Assembly (NCBI RefSeq): GCF_007994135.1
Contig: NZ_VLKF01000001.1
Location: forward strand, 3,906,001-3,970,000
Source of the DNA: Modestobacter roseus
Lineage (GTDB): Bacteria; Actinomycetota; Actinomycetes; Mycobacteriales; Geodermatophilaceae
Direction: 5' to 3'
DNA: 64,000 nucleotides
The position numbers were made by a program, and so were the translations under genes. Position 1 is the stretch's first letter. Every line of letters begins with the position of its first letter. This document shows positions 44,758-53,976 of this stretch, in pieces. Under the pieces are notes generated by a model. It ran no database searches. It was given only the letters and a program-made list of their open reading frames with translations, and had not been told where the DNA came from.

Positions 44758-45707
44758 CGGATGGCGCCCCAGGGGAGGACGGCGTGCACGCCGACCACCT
44801 GGTTGACCACCTGGGTGACCCGCAGGTGGACCACCACGCTGGCCAGCGCCAGCGCGTCGGACCGGCCGATGCCGTGCACCGCGGCCATCACGTCGAGCAT
44901 CGCGTCCAGCGCCACCGCCGTCGCCTCGTCCAGGTCGTCGGCGACGCCCATGGTCACCCAGCCCGCCGGGGTGCGGGCGACCGGCGTGGTCAGCGCACGG
45001 CCGAACAGGTCGGGCAGCACGTCGAGGGTCAGGTCGATCCGCTCCAGCGGGCACTCGATGGCGGTGCCGGCCACCTCACCGTCGCCCTGCGCGGCGTGCC
45101 CGTCACCGACCGACAGCAGCGCACCGGGCACGGTCACCGGCAGGTACAGGGTCGAGCCGGCGACCAGCTCGCGGCAGTCCAGGTTCCCGCCGTGCCAGGA
45201 GGGCGGGATCGTCGAGTGCTGCCCCGGTTCGGCCGGCGGCACCCCGATCACGCCCGGGAACGGCCGCAGCGCGACCGAGTGCCCGGCGTGGTTGCGGCCG
45301 ACGCCGGCGGTCGCGTCGAGGGTCCACCGGTGGACGACGGGGGCGGCGGTCACCCCGAGCCACTCGTTGAGCGCCGTGGACCGCAGCCCGACGTAGGTGG
45401 TGCCGAACGGGCCGGGGACGACGTCGTCGATGCGGACGGCGAGCACCTGCCCGGGCTGGGCGCCGCGGACGGCGACCGGGCCGGTGAGCGCGTGCCCGTG
45501 CGCCGGGTCGTGCGCGGGGTGCCGGGGCCGGGCGGCGAGCCCTGCGACGGTGTCCGGGCCGGTGTACGGGCCGGTCGACCAGCCCGAGTCCAGCGTGCCC
45601 AGCCGCACCGAGGAGCCCGGGTCGACGGTCAGCACGGGCGGGCGCGCGGGGTCCCAGGAGCCGTGCAGGGTGCGCTCGTCGGGCAGCAGGACGTGGCTGG
45701 GCTCCAT
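44754..45707 (-). CDS. Acetamidase/formamidase family protein
   Basis: A 317-residue FmdA/AmdA protein predicted to hydrolyse a short-chain amide. ALTGPVAVRGAQPGQVLAVRIDDVVPG is the conserved core of the N-terminal barrel, GVIGVPPAEPGQHSTIPPSWHGGNLDCRELVAGSTLYLPV contains the conserved GGNLD metal or substrate motif, and LLSVGDGHAAQGDGEVAGTAIECP is the signature. ATG 45707. The paired palindromic element of family A lies immediately upstream. Confidence 0.92.
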   Translation of the reverse strand: MEPSHVLLPDERTLHGSWDPARPPVLTVDPGSSVRLGTLDSGWSTGPYTGPDTVAGLAARPRHPAHDPAHGHALTGPVAVRGAQPGQVLAVRIDDVVPGPFGTTYVGLRSTALNEWLGVTAAPVVHRWTLDATAGVGRNHAGHSVALRPFPGVIGVPPAEPGQHSTIPPSWHGGNLDCRELVAGSTLYLPVTVPGALLSVGDGHAAQGDGEVAGTAIECPLERIDLTLDVLPDLFGRALTTPVARTPAGWVTMGVADDLDEATAVALDAMLDVMAAVHGIGRSDALALASVVVHLRVTQVVNQVVGVHAVLPWGAIR

Positions 45708-45718
45708 GCCGCCATCCT

Positions 45719-45790
45719 CCCCTCGGGGCGGAAATGGCCATTTTCGCCCTCCGGTCCTGGGGCGGAAATGGCCATTTTCGCCCCGAGGGG
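45719..45790. repeat. Palindromic element family A, locus 1 (two copies)
   Basis: GGGCGGAAATGGCCATTTTC... at 45726-45749 and a 26-bp copy at 45759-45784 are near-perfect palindromes centred on TGGCCA. The outer ends CCCCTCGGGGCG and CGCCCCGAGGGG make the whole block a larger inverted repeat. Confidence 0.85.
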
Positions 45791-45791
45791 G

Positions 45792-47030
45792 TCAGAGCAG
45801 GGCCTGCTGCACCAGGGGGCGGAGGTGGTTGCGCACCGGCAGGGTGCTCGAGGGCAGCAGCTGGGTGTAGAAGCTGACCGTCAGGTCCTCCACGGGGTCG
45901 ACGTAGAACTCCGTGGACGCCGCCCCGCCCCAGCCGTAGGTGCCCACGCTGGCCACCCCGCCGTAGCGCACCGGGTCCAGCACCATGGAGAACCCGAGCC
46001 CGAAGCCGACGCCGCGCAGCGGGGTCTCGGCGTACAGCGGCCGGCCGGCCGACTCCAGGTCCAGGCCGCCGGGCAGGTGGTTGCGCACCATGTGCGCCAC
46101 CGTGCGCGGGCCGAGCACCCGCTCACCGGACGGCGTCACCCCGCCGGCCCGCAGCATCTCGACGAACCGCAGGTAGTCACCGGCGGTGGAGACCAGCCCG
46201 GCGCCGCCGGCGAGGAAGGTGGGCTTCCGCAGCGCGGCCTGGGCGAACGGGGCCGGCATCGGCGTCACCCCGGGCCCGTAGAGCTGGGCGAGGGAGTCGG
46301 GGTCGTCCTCCGGGCGCAGCCCGAACGACGTCTGGGTCATGCCCAGCGGGCCGAACACCCGCTCGGCGAACACCTCGTCCAGCGGTATGCCGGCGATCAC
46401 CTCGACCAGCCGGCCCAGGACGTCGGTGGAGACGCCGTAGTTCCACTCCGTACCGGGCTGGAACAGCAGGGGCAGCTCGGCGAACTGCCGCACCACCTCG
46501 GCGGAGTCGGCGCCGGGCGGGGTGCCCCACTCGTGCCCGCGCAGCCGGTAGGCGCCGTCGACCGGGTGCGCGTGGTGGAAGCCGTAGGTCAGCCCGGAGG
46601 TGTGGGTGAGCAGGTGCCACACCCGGATCGGCTCCATCAGCGGGGCGGTGACGGGCTGCTGCGCCGGCCCGGCGGTCCACACCCGGGTCTCGGCGAACTC
46701 CGGCAGCCACCGGCTGATCGGGTCGGTCAGCTCGAAAACCCCCTCCTCGTACAGCGACATCGCCGCGACCGAGGTGACCGGTTTGGTCATCGAGTAGATG
46801 CGCCAGCGCGTGTCGGTGGTGACCGGGCGGCCGGCCTCGACGTCCCGCAGCCCGCCGGTGCCCACGTGCACCAGCCGGCCGTGCCGGGCGACGGTCACCA
46901 GGTACCCGGGCAGCCGGCCCTCGTCGACGTAGCGGTCCAGCCGGTGGTCCAGCCGCTGCAGCCGGGCGGCGTCCAGCCCGACCTCGGCCGGGTCGGTGGT
47001 CACGGTCAGGTCGGTCTGCACGGCCGTCAT
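45792..47030 (-). CDS. Serine hydrolase, class C beta-lactamase/EstB-like
   Basis: A 412-residue cytoplasmic protein of the beta-lactamase fold. Ser80 and Lys83 are in YSMTKPVTSVAAMSLYEEG (SxxK), NYGVSTDVLGRLVEVI is the tyrosine motif, and YGWGGAASTEFYVDP provides the third box (normally H/KxG). No signal peptide, so it is more likely an esterase or peptidase than a secreted lactamase. ATG 47030. Confidence 0.9.
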   Translation of the reverse strand: MTAVQTDLTVTTDPAEVGLDAARLQRLDHRLDRYVDEGRLPGYLVTVARHGRLVHVGTGGLRDVEAGRPVTTDTRWRIYSMTKPVTSVAAMSLYEEGVFELTDPISRWLPEFAETRVWTAGPAQQPVTAPLMEPIRVWHLLTHTSGLTYGFHHAHPVDGAYRLRGHEWGTPPGADSAEVVRQFAELPLLFQPGTEWNYGVSTDVLGRLVEVIAGIPLDEVFAERVFGPLGMTQTSFGLRPEDDPDSLAQLYGPGVTPMPAPFAQAALRKPTFLAGGAGLVSTAGDYLRFVEMLRAGGVTPSGERVLGPRTVAHMVRNHLPGGLDLESAGRPLYAETPLRGVGFGLGFSMVLDPVRYGGVASVGTYGWGGAASTEFYVDPVEDLTVSFYTQLLPSSTLPVRNHLRPLVQQALL

Positions 47031-47073
47031 GCGGGCGCTCCGCTCGTCGCGGGCCCCGGCTCCCCGATGAGCA

Positions 47074-47122
47074 GCGCCCCCGTGCGCATCCTGACACGGG
47101 GTCAGGAGCGCGACGGGGGCGC
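47074..47122 (-). terminator. Imperfect hairpin downstream of the HU gene
   Basis: GCGCCCCCGT (47074) pairs with ACGGGGGCGC (ending 47122), and TCCTGA pairs with TCAGGA inside; a small internal loop separates them. It lies between HU and the serine hydrolase, both on the minus strand. Confidence 0.6.
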
Positions 47123-47198
47123 GTGACGTCCTCGAACGGCCTGGCTGCAGGGTCCCGCGGCGCGCGGAGCGTGTCGTGGGGAGCAGCCAGGTCCTTCC

Positions 47199-47486
47199 TC
47201 AGTCGACCGGAACGGCCGCGGCAGCCTTCTTCAGGTTCGAGCCGGCGGACACCTTGGCGGTGTGCGCAGCGGCGATCTCGATGGACTCGCCGGTCTGCGG
47301 GTTGCGCCCGGTGCGAGCGGAGCGCTGCGAGCGCTCGACGGTGAGCAGGCCGGGGATGGCCACCTTGTCGCCGCGGGTGATGGCGTCGACGAGCTCCTCC
47401 TGGAGACCGTTGATCACGGAGTCGACGGTGCTGGCGGGGACGTCGGCGCGCTTGGCGATGGCGGAGACGAGTTCGGCCTTGTTCAT
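47199..47486 (-). CDS. hup: HU family DNA-binding protein
   Basis: A 95-residue nucleoid protein. MNKAELVSAIAKRADVPASTVDSVINGLQEELVDAITRGDKVAIPGLLTVERSQRSARTGRNPQTGESIEIAA is the complete HU core, including the DNA-intercalating RNPQTG arm. The long Lys/Ala tail seen in many actinobacterial HU proteins is absent; the C-terminus is LKKAAAAVPVD. ATG 47486 has AGAGGA upstream. Confidence 0.95.
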   Translation of the reverse strand: MNKAELVSAIAKRADVPASTVDSVINGLQEELVDAITRGDKVAIPGLLTVERSQRSARTGRNPQTGESIEIAAAHTAKVSAGSNLKKAAAAVPVD

Positions 47487-47822
47487 CGGGTTCCTCTCGG
47501 TGTCGTGATCGGCGGCCCGGCCCTCGGGCGGGCCGCCGTGGTTCGTCGCGCCCGGTCGGACCGGGCGCGGCCCCCGGGAGTCCTGGCGGACACCGGGGCC
47601 TCCACCAGGCCCGCCGCCGGTGTGGCGGGTGCCCGGTGGGCGGATCTGGCCGACCACGTCGTCGACCAGCAACGGGCGGCACGTTGCCATGCCGACCTGG
47701 GTGTTGGCGAGCTGTGAGCCCGGATTCCCGGGGTTTTCCTACCCGCAGGTCACTTTCGTCACGCAGTTGATCACGCCGGGTCCGACGCGCGCGGCACCGG
47801 GTGCCGCCCTAGCGTGGGGGCC
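47487..47822. other. Intergenic region between HU and the aldo/keto reductase
   Basis: This 336-bp stretch contains no convincing gene. It holds a perfect 11-bp palindrome (47547-47569, CGCGCCCGGTC and complement) in the HU upstream region and the -10 box of the aldo/keto reductase. The open frame continuing upstream from HU is Gly/Pro/Arg-rich and not protein-like. Confidence 0.7.
47810..47815 (+). promoter_or_regulatory. -10 box TAGCGT for leaderless aldo/keto reductase
   Basis: TAGCGT ends 7 nt before the ATG at 47823, as in the adh and quinone oxidoreductase promoters. Confidence 0.5.
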
Positions 47823-48746
47823 ATGCCTCAGTTGCCCGCGACCGACCTGACCGTCAGCGACCTCTGCCTCGGCGGCAACGTCTTCGGGTGGACCGCCGAC
47901 GAGCCGACGTCCTTCGCCCTGCTGGACCGGTTCGCCGACGCCGTCCCGAGCACCCAGTCGCCGTTCGTCGACACCGCCGAGATGTACGGCAACGGCGTCT
48001 CGGAGACGATCCTGGGGAACTGGATGGCCGAGCGCGGTGCCCGCGACCGGATGGTGGTGGCCACCAAGGCCAGCCCGGGGGAGAAGGAGCACCCGCTGTC
48101 GGCGGCGGAGGTCCGGGCGGCCTGCGAGCGGTCGCTGCGCAACCTGCGGACCGACCACATCGACCTCTACTACGCGCACTACGACGACGACAGCACGCCG
48201 CTGGAGGAGACGCTGCGTGCCTTCGACGAGCTCGTGCAGGCCGGCAAGGTGCGGTACGTGGCGGCGTCGAACTACTCCGCCGCTCGGCTCACCGAGGCGC
48301 TGCGCACCTCCGGCGAGCTCGGCGTCACCCGGTACGTGGCGCTGCAGCCGCACTACAACCTGATGGAGCGCGCGGTCTACGAGGACGAGCTGCAGGCCGT
48401 GGCGGCCGAGCACGAGCTCGGGGTCATGCCCTACTTCGGGCTGGCCCGCGGCTTCCTCACCGGCAAGTACCGGGCCGGGGAGACCATCGACTCCCCGCGC
48501 GCCAAGGGGGCCGCGCAGTACGTGGGGGAGAAGGGTGACCGGGTGCTCGCCGCGCTGCAGCAGGTCGCCGACGCCCAGGGCGTGACCGGCGCCGCCGTCG
48601 CGCTCCGCTGGCTCGCCGACCGGCCCACGGTGACCGCGCCCATCGCCAGTGGCCGCAGCGTGGAGCAGCTGGCCGACCTGCTGCCGATGCTGGACCTGGT
48701 GCTCACCGACGACCAGCGGCAGCTGCTCACCGACGCCTCCGCGTGA
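47823..48746 (+). CDS. Aldo/keto reductase
   Basis: A 307-residue NADPH-dependent (beta/alpha)8 enzyme. LCLGGNVFGWTADE, FVDTAEMYGNGVSETILGNW (Asp and Tyr of the catalytic tetrad), MVVATKASPG (Lys) and LYYAHYDDDSTPLEETLRAFDELVQAGKVRYVAASNY (His) are all present. IASGRSVEQLADLLPMLDLVLT is the C-terminal cofactor loop. Substrate unknown; probable aldehyde reduction. Confidence 0.93.
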   Translation: MPQLPATDLTVSDLCLGGNVFGWTADEPTSFALLDRFADAVPSTQSPFVDTAEMYGNGVSETILGNWMAERGARDRMVVATKASPGEKEHPLSAAEVRAACERSLRNLRTDHIDLYYAHYDDDSTPLEETLRAFDELVQAGKVRYVAASNYSAARLTEALRTSGELGVTRYVALQPHYNLMERAVYEDELQAVAAEHELGVMPYFGLARGFLTGKYRAGETIDSPRAKGAAQYVGEKGDRVLAALQQVADAQGVTGAAVALRWLADRPTVTAPIASGRSVEQLADLLPMLDLVLTDDQRQLLTDASA

Positions 48747-48748
48747 TG

Positions 48749-48808
48749 AAGGACCCCCTCGCCCCCCACCGCTCGCACGCTCGCGGCGGGACCCGGCGAG
48801 GGGGCCTT
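48749..48808 (+). terminator. Hairpin after the aldo/keto reductase
   Basis: AAGGACCCCCTCGCC (48749-48763) pairs with GGCGAGGGGGCCTT (48795-48808) with a single bulged A. Confidence 0.7.
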
Positions 48809-48841
48809 CGGCTGGGCGCGGTGCGGAGCCACCGCGCGTGG

Positions 48842-49015
48842 CTACGCGGCGACGATGCGGGCGCGGACCTGCTCGACGAGCTCGGGCGGCACGCTGCCCC
48901 GCCCGTGGTCGGCGGTCGCGTGCGCCGCGACCTGGGTGAGGACGGCGTCCTCGTCCGGGCCGGTGAACGTGGTGGTGCAGCCGGGGACGACGTCCCCGCA
49001 GGCGAACGCCTTCAT
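48842..49015 (-). CDS. DUF1059 small protein
   Basis: A 57-residue protein. MKAFACGDVVPGCTTTFTGPDEDAVLTQVAAHATADHG matches the DUF1059 pattern, with Cys6 and Cys13 and two His in AAHATADHG that could bind metal. Function unknown. ATG 49015 has GGAG 5 nt upstream. Confidence 0.85.
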   Translation of the reverse strand: MKAFACGDVVPGCTTTFTGPDEDAVLTQVAAHATADHGRGSVPPELVEQVRARIVAA

Positions 49016-49101
49016 GTGGTCTCCAGTGTGGTGCGGGAACCCGCCCACCGGACGGTGGCCAGGGGTGGTGCGCCGGGGGCGGGTGCACGGCCCCCGGGGG
49101 C

Positions 49102-50268
49102 TCAGGGGGTGGTGGCGGCCGCGGAGGCGAGGTCCTCGATCCGCAGCAGACCCAGGACGGCGCCGCTGCGGTCGGTGCACAGCACCGGGTCGAAGCGGTG
49201 CACCGGCGGCCGGGTCAGCGCCCGCTGGAGCGTCTCGGTGACCCCCGCCGAGGGGTGCACGCGCAGCGAGACCGGCGCGCGGTAGGCGGCTCCGGTGCGC
49301 GGGTCGGCGAGCACCAGCTCCTCCGGGACCCCCTCGGCGTCCACCAGCACGTAGGGCGGCGGTGAGCCGACGTCGTCCCCGGCGTCGTGCTGCCGGAGCG
49401 GGCGCAGCAGGCTGGCGACGCTCTCGGCCAGCTGCGCGCGGGCCACCTGGGTGCGCACCAGCTGGGCGACCTCGGGCGACAGCGGGGCGAAGTACGGGGC
49501 GGGCCGACCGAACAGCCAGCCCTGGGCGAGCGGGACGCCGAGCCGGGCGAAGACGGCCAGCTCACCGGCGGTCTCCACGCCCTCGGCGAGCAGCCAGGCG
49601 TCGATCCGGCTGGTGAAGGTGCCGACCATCTCGGCCAGGGCGGCCTTCACCGGGTCGGTGTCGGCCCCGGCGACGAGCGCCCGGTCGAGCTTGACCAGCT
49701 GGGGCCGCACCTCGGCGAGCTGCTGCAGGCCGGCGTAGCCGGAGCCGGCGTCGTCGATGGCGATCAGGGCGCCGCGGCCCCGCAGCGCCGCGGTCTGCTC
49801 CCGGAGCGCGGCCAGGTCGGGCGTGGGCATGTGCTCGGTCAGCTCGACCACCACGCGGCGCAGCGTGGCCGGGGCGGCGAGGGCGGCGGCGACCGGTGCG
49901 GCACCCAGCAGGTGCGGGCTGACGTTGACGGTCAGGAACGTGTTGGGCGGCAGGTCCGGCAGGGCGGCCAGCGCCTTGCGCAGCGCGAGGGCCTCCAGCT
50001 CGGCGCCCAGGCCCGCTTCGGCGGCGGCGGCGAACCACACGTCGGGGGACGCGGTTCCCGGGAAGCGGGCCAGCGCCTCGTAGCCGGCGATGCTCGCCGA
50101 GGCGAGGTCGACGATCGGCTGGAACACGACGGTGAGGTCGTCGGCACCGGCCAACAGCGGACGGCAGTCCTCCCGCTGGGGAGGCAGGGTCGCGGTCACC
50201 TCCTCCAGATCGGCGCCCCGGTGGTGCTCCTTGAGGCCGTCCCGGTGTCCGACGCCGACGCCGTTCAC
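49102..50268 (-). CDS. EAL-domain c-di-GMP phosphodiesterase with C-terminal CBS-like region
   Basis: About 388 residues. The EAL domain has VFQPIVDLASASIAGYEALARF (EAL motif), LTVNVSPHLL, VELTEHMPTPD, IAIDDAGSGYAGLQQL (DDFGTGYS variant), VKLDRALV, LLAEGVETAGEL and AQGWLFGRPAPY, so the metal and general-base residues are present and activity is likely. The last ~110 residues (RAPVSLRVHPSAGVTETLQRAL, DRSGAVLGLLRIEDL) look like a CBS or GGDEF-neighbour sensor region. Start uncertain: GTG 50268 is used; GTG 50199 sits too close to its GGAGG. It is divergent from the SpoIIE-type gene. Confidence 0.87.
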   Translation of the reverse strand: MNGVGVGHRDGLKEHHRGADLEEVTATLPPQREDCRPLLAGADDLTVVFQPIVDLASASIAGYEALARFPGTASPDVWFAAAAEAGLGAELEALALRKALAALPDLPPNTFLTVNVSPHLLGAAPVAAALAAPATLRRVVVELTEHMPTPDLAALREQTAALRGRGALIAIDDAGSGYAGLQQLAEVRPQLVKLDRALVAGADTDPVKAALAEMVGTFTSRIDAWLLAEGVETAGELAVFARLGVPLAQGWLFGRPAPYFAPLSPEVAQLVRTQVARAQLAESVASLLRPLRQHDAGDDVGSPPPYVLVDAEGVPEELVLADPRTGAAYRAPVSLRVHPSAGVTETLQRALTRPPVHRFDPVLCTDRSGAVLGLLRIEDLASAAATTP

Positions 50269-50367
50269 CCGGTTCGTGCAGGTGACGTGCCAGCATGGTG
50301 CGCCGCAGGTGGGCGTCCGGGCGGCCGGACGTCGCTGCGCGCGGGGAGCAGGGGGAGGCGGGCCGGC

Positions 50368-53187
50368 GTGTCCGAGGTGGGTCCGTCCCCCGATCCGCTG
50401 GCCGACCCGCGCCGGGTCGACGTCGCCCGCCGGCTCGCCGCCGAGCTGACCGGCACCGCCCCGTTCGACCGGCTGGCCGGGATCGCCACCCGGCTGGTGG
50501 GCGTCCCGTCGGCGCAGGTGGTGCTGCTCACCGACGTCGCGGTGGCGCTCGGTGGCGCCGGCCGGCCGATCGCGGTGGGCGAGGCCACCCCGCTGAGCGA
50601 GGTCCCCGGGTCGGTCGCCGTCCGTGCCGGTGCCGTGCTGGTCGTGCCCGACGCCGCCACCGACCCGCGCGTCGCCGGCCTGCCCGCGGTCGCCGCCGGG
50701 ACGCTGGGCGCCTGCCTGTCGGTGCCGCTGCAGCTGGCCTCCGGGGACCGGGTCGGCGCGCTGAGCCTGCTCTCCCCGACCCCGCGGGAGTGGACCGACC
50801 GGGACCTGCTGGTCGCCCGGGAGGTCGCGGCGACCGTCGTGACCGAGCTGGAGCTGGTCGCCGCCTCGGCCACCGTCCGCTCCTCGCTGACCCGGCTGGA
50901 GCTGGCGCTCGCGGCCGGCGCCGTCGGCACCTGGGAGACCGACCTCACCACCGGCCGGATCAGCTGGGACGAGGGCAACGCCGCGATCTTCGGGGTCGCC
51001 GGTCCGGTCGAGTTCGCCACCGACGAGGCGCTCGTGGGCCGGATCCACCCCGACGACCACGCCGCGGTCGAGGAGGCGATGCGGGCCGCGCTCGCCGGCA
51101 GCGGGGAGTTCGTGGTCGAGATCCGGGTGCTGCGCGCCGACGGCGCCGAGCGGTGGGCGGTCACCCGGGGGCGGGTGCTGCGGGACGCCGCTGGCGCCCC
51201 GCTGCGCCTGGTCGGCACCACCGTCGACGTCACCGACGCGCGTGAGGAGACGCAGCGCCGGCTGGCCGCCGTGCAGCGCGCGGCCGCGATCGCCGAGGTC
51301 GCCGTCGAGCTGGCCAACGTCACCGGGATGCCCGACCTCGCCGAGATCGCCCTGCGCGGCTGCCGCGCCGTGCTGGGCGCCTCCGGTACCGCGCTGGCGG
51401 TGTTCGACCCGGCCACCGGTGAGCTGCTGCTGCACCTCACCCGCGGCCTGGTCGACGCGGTGGAGTCCGGCGCGGACGTCCAGCTGCCGGCCCGGGGCGT
51501 CGACCTGCCGCTCGACGACGCCCTGCCCACCCAGTACGTGGCCCGGCACGGTGAGCCGGTGCTGCTGGCCGACCGGGCGGCGGCGGTGGCCCGGTTCCCG
51601 GGGATGGCCGACGTCAGCGACCTGGTCGGCGTGGGCGCGGTGGCCGCCCTGCCGCTGCGGGTGGAGGGCCGGCTGCTGGGCAGCTTCGTGGCGGTCTGGC
51701 CCGACGGCCGGGCGTTCAGCGCCGACGACGTCGCCATGCTGGAGGCGCTGACCGCGCAGATCGGGCTGAGCGTGTCCCGGCTGCAGGCCGACGACCAGCG
51801 GGACGCCGCGGTCCGGGCGCTGACCGTGGCGAACGCCCGGCTGCAGCTGCTGGCCGAGGTGGGGCGGGTGCTGGCCGGCACGCTCGACATCGACCAGCAG
51901 CTGGACCGGCTGGCCGAGCTGGTGGTGCCGGCCCTGGGTGACTGGTGCTGGGTCGTGGTCACCGACGAGCAGGGCCGGATGCGCCGGGTCGCCTCCGCGC
52001 ACTCCGACCGCAGCCGCCGCGAGGAGCTGGAGGCCTACGTGCGGGCCATGGTCACCGGCATGAGCGACGACGCCGCCGCGCGGGTGGTGACCCGCACCGG
52101 CCGCCCCGTCGTCCTCTCCGAGCTGGACGCGGCCTACGTGGAGCGCGCCCTGCCGGACGCCGGGGCACGCGCGATGCTCGCCGCGCTGGCCCCGCGGGCC
52201 GGCGTCGTCGTCCCGCTGGTGGCCCGGGGTGAGACGCTCGGCGCCCTGGGCATCTACACCGACGCGGGCCGGGACGTGCGGACCGAGGCGCAGCTGGACA
52301 CCGCGGTCGAGGTCGGCCGCCGGGCCGGGGCGGCCCTGCAGCAGGCCCGGCTGTTCGGCCAGCAGCGGCAGCTCGCCGAGACCCTCCAGCGGAGCATGCT
52401 CACCGCCCCGCCGGCGCCGGACCACTGCGAGATCGTCGTCCGCTACGTCCCGGCCGCCGCGGGGGCGGAGATCGGCGGTGACTGGTACGACGCCTTCGTG
52501 CAGTCCGACGGGGCCACCGTGCTGGTGATCGGTGACGTGGTGGGCCACGACAGCCGGGCGGCGGCCGCGATGGGGCAGTTGCGCGGGCTGCTGCGCGGCA
52601 TCGGGCACCACACCGGCGGCAGCCCGGCCGAGCTGCTCAGCGGGCTGGACCGGGCCTCCGCCGGGCTCGACCTGGACACCATGGCGACGGCGGTGGTCGC
52701 CCGGCTGGAGCAGGACGACCCGGAGCTGCAGCACAGCGAGACCCGGGTGCGCTGGGCCTCGGCCGGTCACCCGCCGCCGGTGCTGATCGGGGTCGACGGC
52801 ACGGTCACGCTGCTCGACGACCAGGCTCCGGACCTGCTGCTGGGCGTCGACCCGCGCACCTCGCGCAGCGACCGGGTCGCCGTCGTCGACCGGGGCGGCA
52901 CCCTGCTGCTCTACACCGACGGCCTGGTCGAGCGCCGCGACCGCGACCTCGACGCCGGCCTCGCGGAGCTGCGCCGGGTGCTCATCGACCTCGCCGACCT
53001 GCCGCTGGAGCAGCTGTGCGACCAGCTGCTGGCCCGGATGTACCTGCCCGACACCGAGGACGACGTCGCGCTGCTCGCCGTCCGGGTCCACCCGCAGGAC
53101 CTGCCCCGCCCGCCGGAGGCCGGGCCGCAGCGGGTGCCGCCGGGGATCGAGCCGGCGCCGGCCGTCAGACCGCCGGCCGCCGGCTGA
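50368..53187 (+). CDS. Multi-sensor SpoIIE/RsbU-type PP2C phosphatase
   Basis: A 939-residue cytoplasmic protein. In order: a GAF domain (residues about 20-165), a PAS domain (about 175-290, AAGAVGTWETDLTTGRISWDEG, HPDDHAAVEEAM, WAVTRGRVLRDAAG), a second GAF (about 300-470), a third GAF (about 490-660), and a C-terminal PP2C/SpoIIE phosphatase (LQRSMLTAPPAP, EIGGDWYDAFV, IGDVVGHD, WASAGHPPPVL, LLLYTDGLVERRDRDLD). It should dephosphorylate anti-sigma antagonists of the STAS type and so regulate an alternative sigma factor. GTG 50368 follows GGGGGAGG. The only STAS protein in the window is at 2568. Confidence 0.92.
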   Translation: MSEVGPSPDPLADPRRVDVARRLAAELTGTAPFDRLAGIATRLVGVPSAQVVLLTDVAVALGGAGRPIAVGEATPLSEVPGSVAVRAGAVLVVPDAATDPRVAGLPAVAAGTLGACLSVPLQLASGDRVGALSLLSPTPREWTDRDLLVAREVAATVVTELELVAASATVRSSLTRLELALAAGAVGTWETDLTTGRISWDEGNAAIFGVAGPVEFATDEALVGRIHPDDHAAVEEAMRAALAGSGEFVVEIRVLRADGAERWAVTRGRVLRDAAGAPLRLVGTTVDVTDAREETQRRLAAVQRAAAIAEVAVELANVTGMPDLAEIALRGCRAVLGASGTALAVFDPATGELLLHLTRGLVDAVESGADVQLPARGVDLPLDDALPTQYVARHGEPVLLADRAAAVARFPGMADVSDLVGVGAVAALPLRVEGRLLGSFVAVWPDGRAFSADDVAMLEALTAQIGLSVSRLQADDQRDAAVRALTVANARLQLLAEVGRVLAGTLDIDQQLDRLAELVVPALGDWCWVVVTDEQGRMRRVASAHSDRSRREELEAYVRAMVTGMSDDAAARVVTRTGRPVVLSELDAAYVERALPDAGARAMLAALAPRAGVVVPLVARGETLGALGIYTDAGRDVRTEAQLDTAVEVGRRAGAALQQARLFGQQRQLAETLQRSMLTAPPAPDHCEIVVRYVPAAAGAEIGGDWYDAFVQSDGATVLVIGDVVGHDSRAAAAMGQLRGLLRGIGHHTGGSPAELLSGLDRASAGLDLDTMATAVVARLEQDDPELQHSETRVRWASAGHPPPVLIGVDGTVTLLDDQAPDLLLGVDPRTSRSDRVAVVDRGGTLLLYTDGLVERRDRDLDAGLAELRRVLIDLADLPLEQLCDQLLARMYLPDTEDDVALLAVRVHPQDLPRPPEAGPQRVPPGIEPAPAVRPPAAG

Positions 53188-53190
53188 GGA

Positions 53191-53922
53191 TCAGCGCCGT
53201 CCGCGCCGCCGGGTCCTCTCGCGGCGAGGCGTCTCCCGCCGGGACAGCCGCCGGCCCAGCCGGCTGCGCGCCCGCTGCGGCAGGTCGACCGCGACCGGCG
53301 CCTCCCAGCCACGCCACACCGACAGCACCCGCAACCCCGCCACCAGGGTGATGACGATCGCGGCGACCGGCAGCGGCGGCAGGTCCAGCGGCCCGGCCAG
53401 CACGGTCAGCACGGACGCCCCGATCAGGGCCGCGACCGCGTTGTACGGCCCCGGCCCGACGATGTCCGCCCGCTGGGCCAGCAGCACGTCGCGGATGAGC
53501 GTGCCGCCGACCGCGGTGAGCGTGCCGAGGAAGACCACCGACGCGCTGGGCAGCTCGGCCAGCTGGGCCTTCTGCGCGCCGATGACGGTGAAGAAGCCCA
53601 GGGTGAGGGCGTCGAGCACCACCAGCAGCCGGGTGAGCCGGGACAGCCAGCCGGAGAAGTAGAACGTCACCGCGGCGGTGACCGCGACGGTGGGCAGGTA
53701 GGCCGGGTCGGTCAGCGCCACCGGCGGGGCCGAGGCGAGCAGGACGTCGCGGATCAGCCCGCCGCCGAGGCCGCCGCTGACCGCCAGCAGCAGCACGCCG
53801 GAGACGGCGAACCCCTCCCGGGCGGCCAGCAGCCCACCGGTGAGCGCGCCGATGACGATCGCCGTCAGGTCGACCACCTGCGGGATGCGCAGCGTCTCGA
53901 CCGTCGCCGCCAGGACCTCCAC
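53191..53922 (-). CDS. TRIC-family cation channel
   Basis: A 243-residue membrane protein (UPF0126). Two repeated halves carry the signature GGxxRD: SGGLGGGLIRDVLLASAPP and AVGGTLIRDVLLAQRADI. About seven hydrophobic helices are visible, followed by a highly basic C-terminal tail (RRLSRRETPRRERTRRRGRR). Prokaryotic TRIC proteins form trimeric K+ channels. GTG 53922. Converges with the SpoIIE-type gene, 3 bp apart. Confidence 0.92.
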   Translation of the reverse strand: MEVLAATVETLRIPQVVDLTAIVIGALTGGLLAAREGFAVSGVLLLAVSGGLGGGLIRDVLLASAPPVALTDPAYLPTVAVTAAVTFYFSGWLSRLTRLLVVLDALTLGFFTVIGAQKAQLAELPSASVVFLGTLTAVGGTLIRDVLLAQRADIVGPGPYNAVAALIGASVLTVLAGPLDLPPLPVAAIVITLVAGLRVLSVWRGWEAPVAVDLPQRARSRLGRRLSRRETPRRERTRRRGRR

Positions 53923-53976
53923 GGCCGCACATCATCCGGTCCCGCCTGCCGCCTTCGGGCGCCACCACCCCCTCGA

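Noticed and set aside
43269-47126. 1285-codon plus frame
   Set aside because: Antisense to folP2-like, acetamidase and serine hydrolase genes, with no recognisable domain.
49102-53091. 1329-codon minus frame extending the EAL gene upstream
   Set aside because: Only the part up to about 50268 is EAL-like; the rest is antisense to the SpoIIE-type gene.
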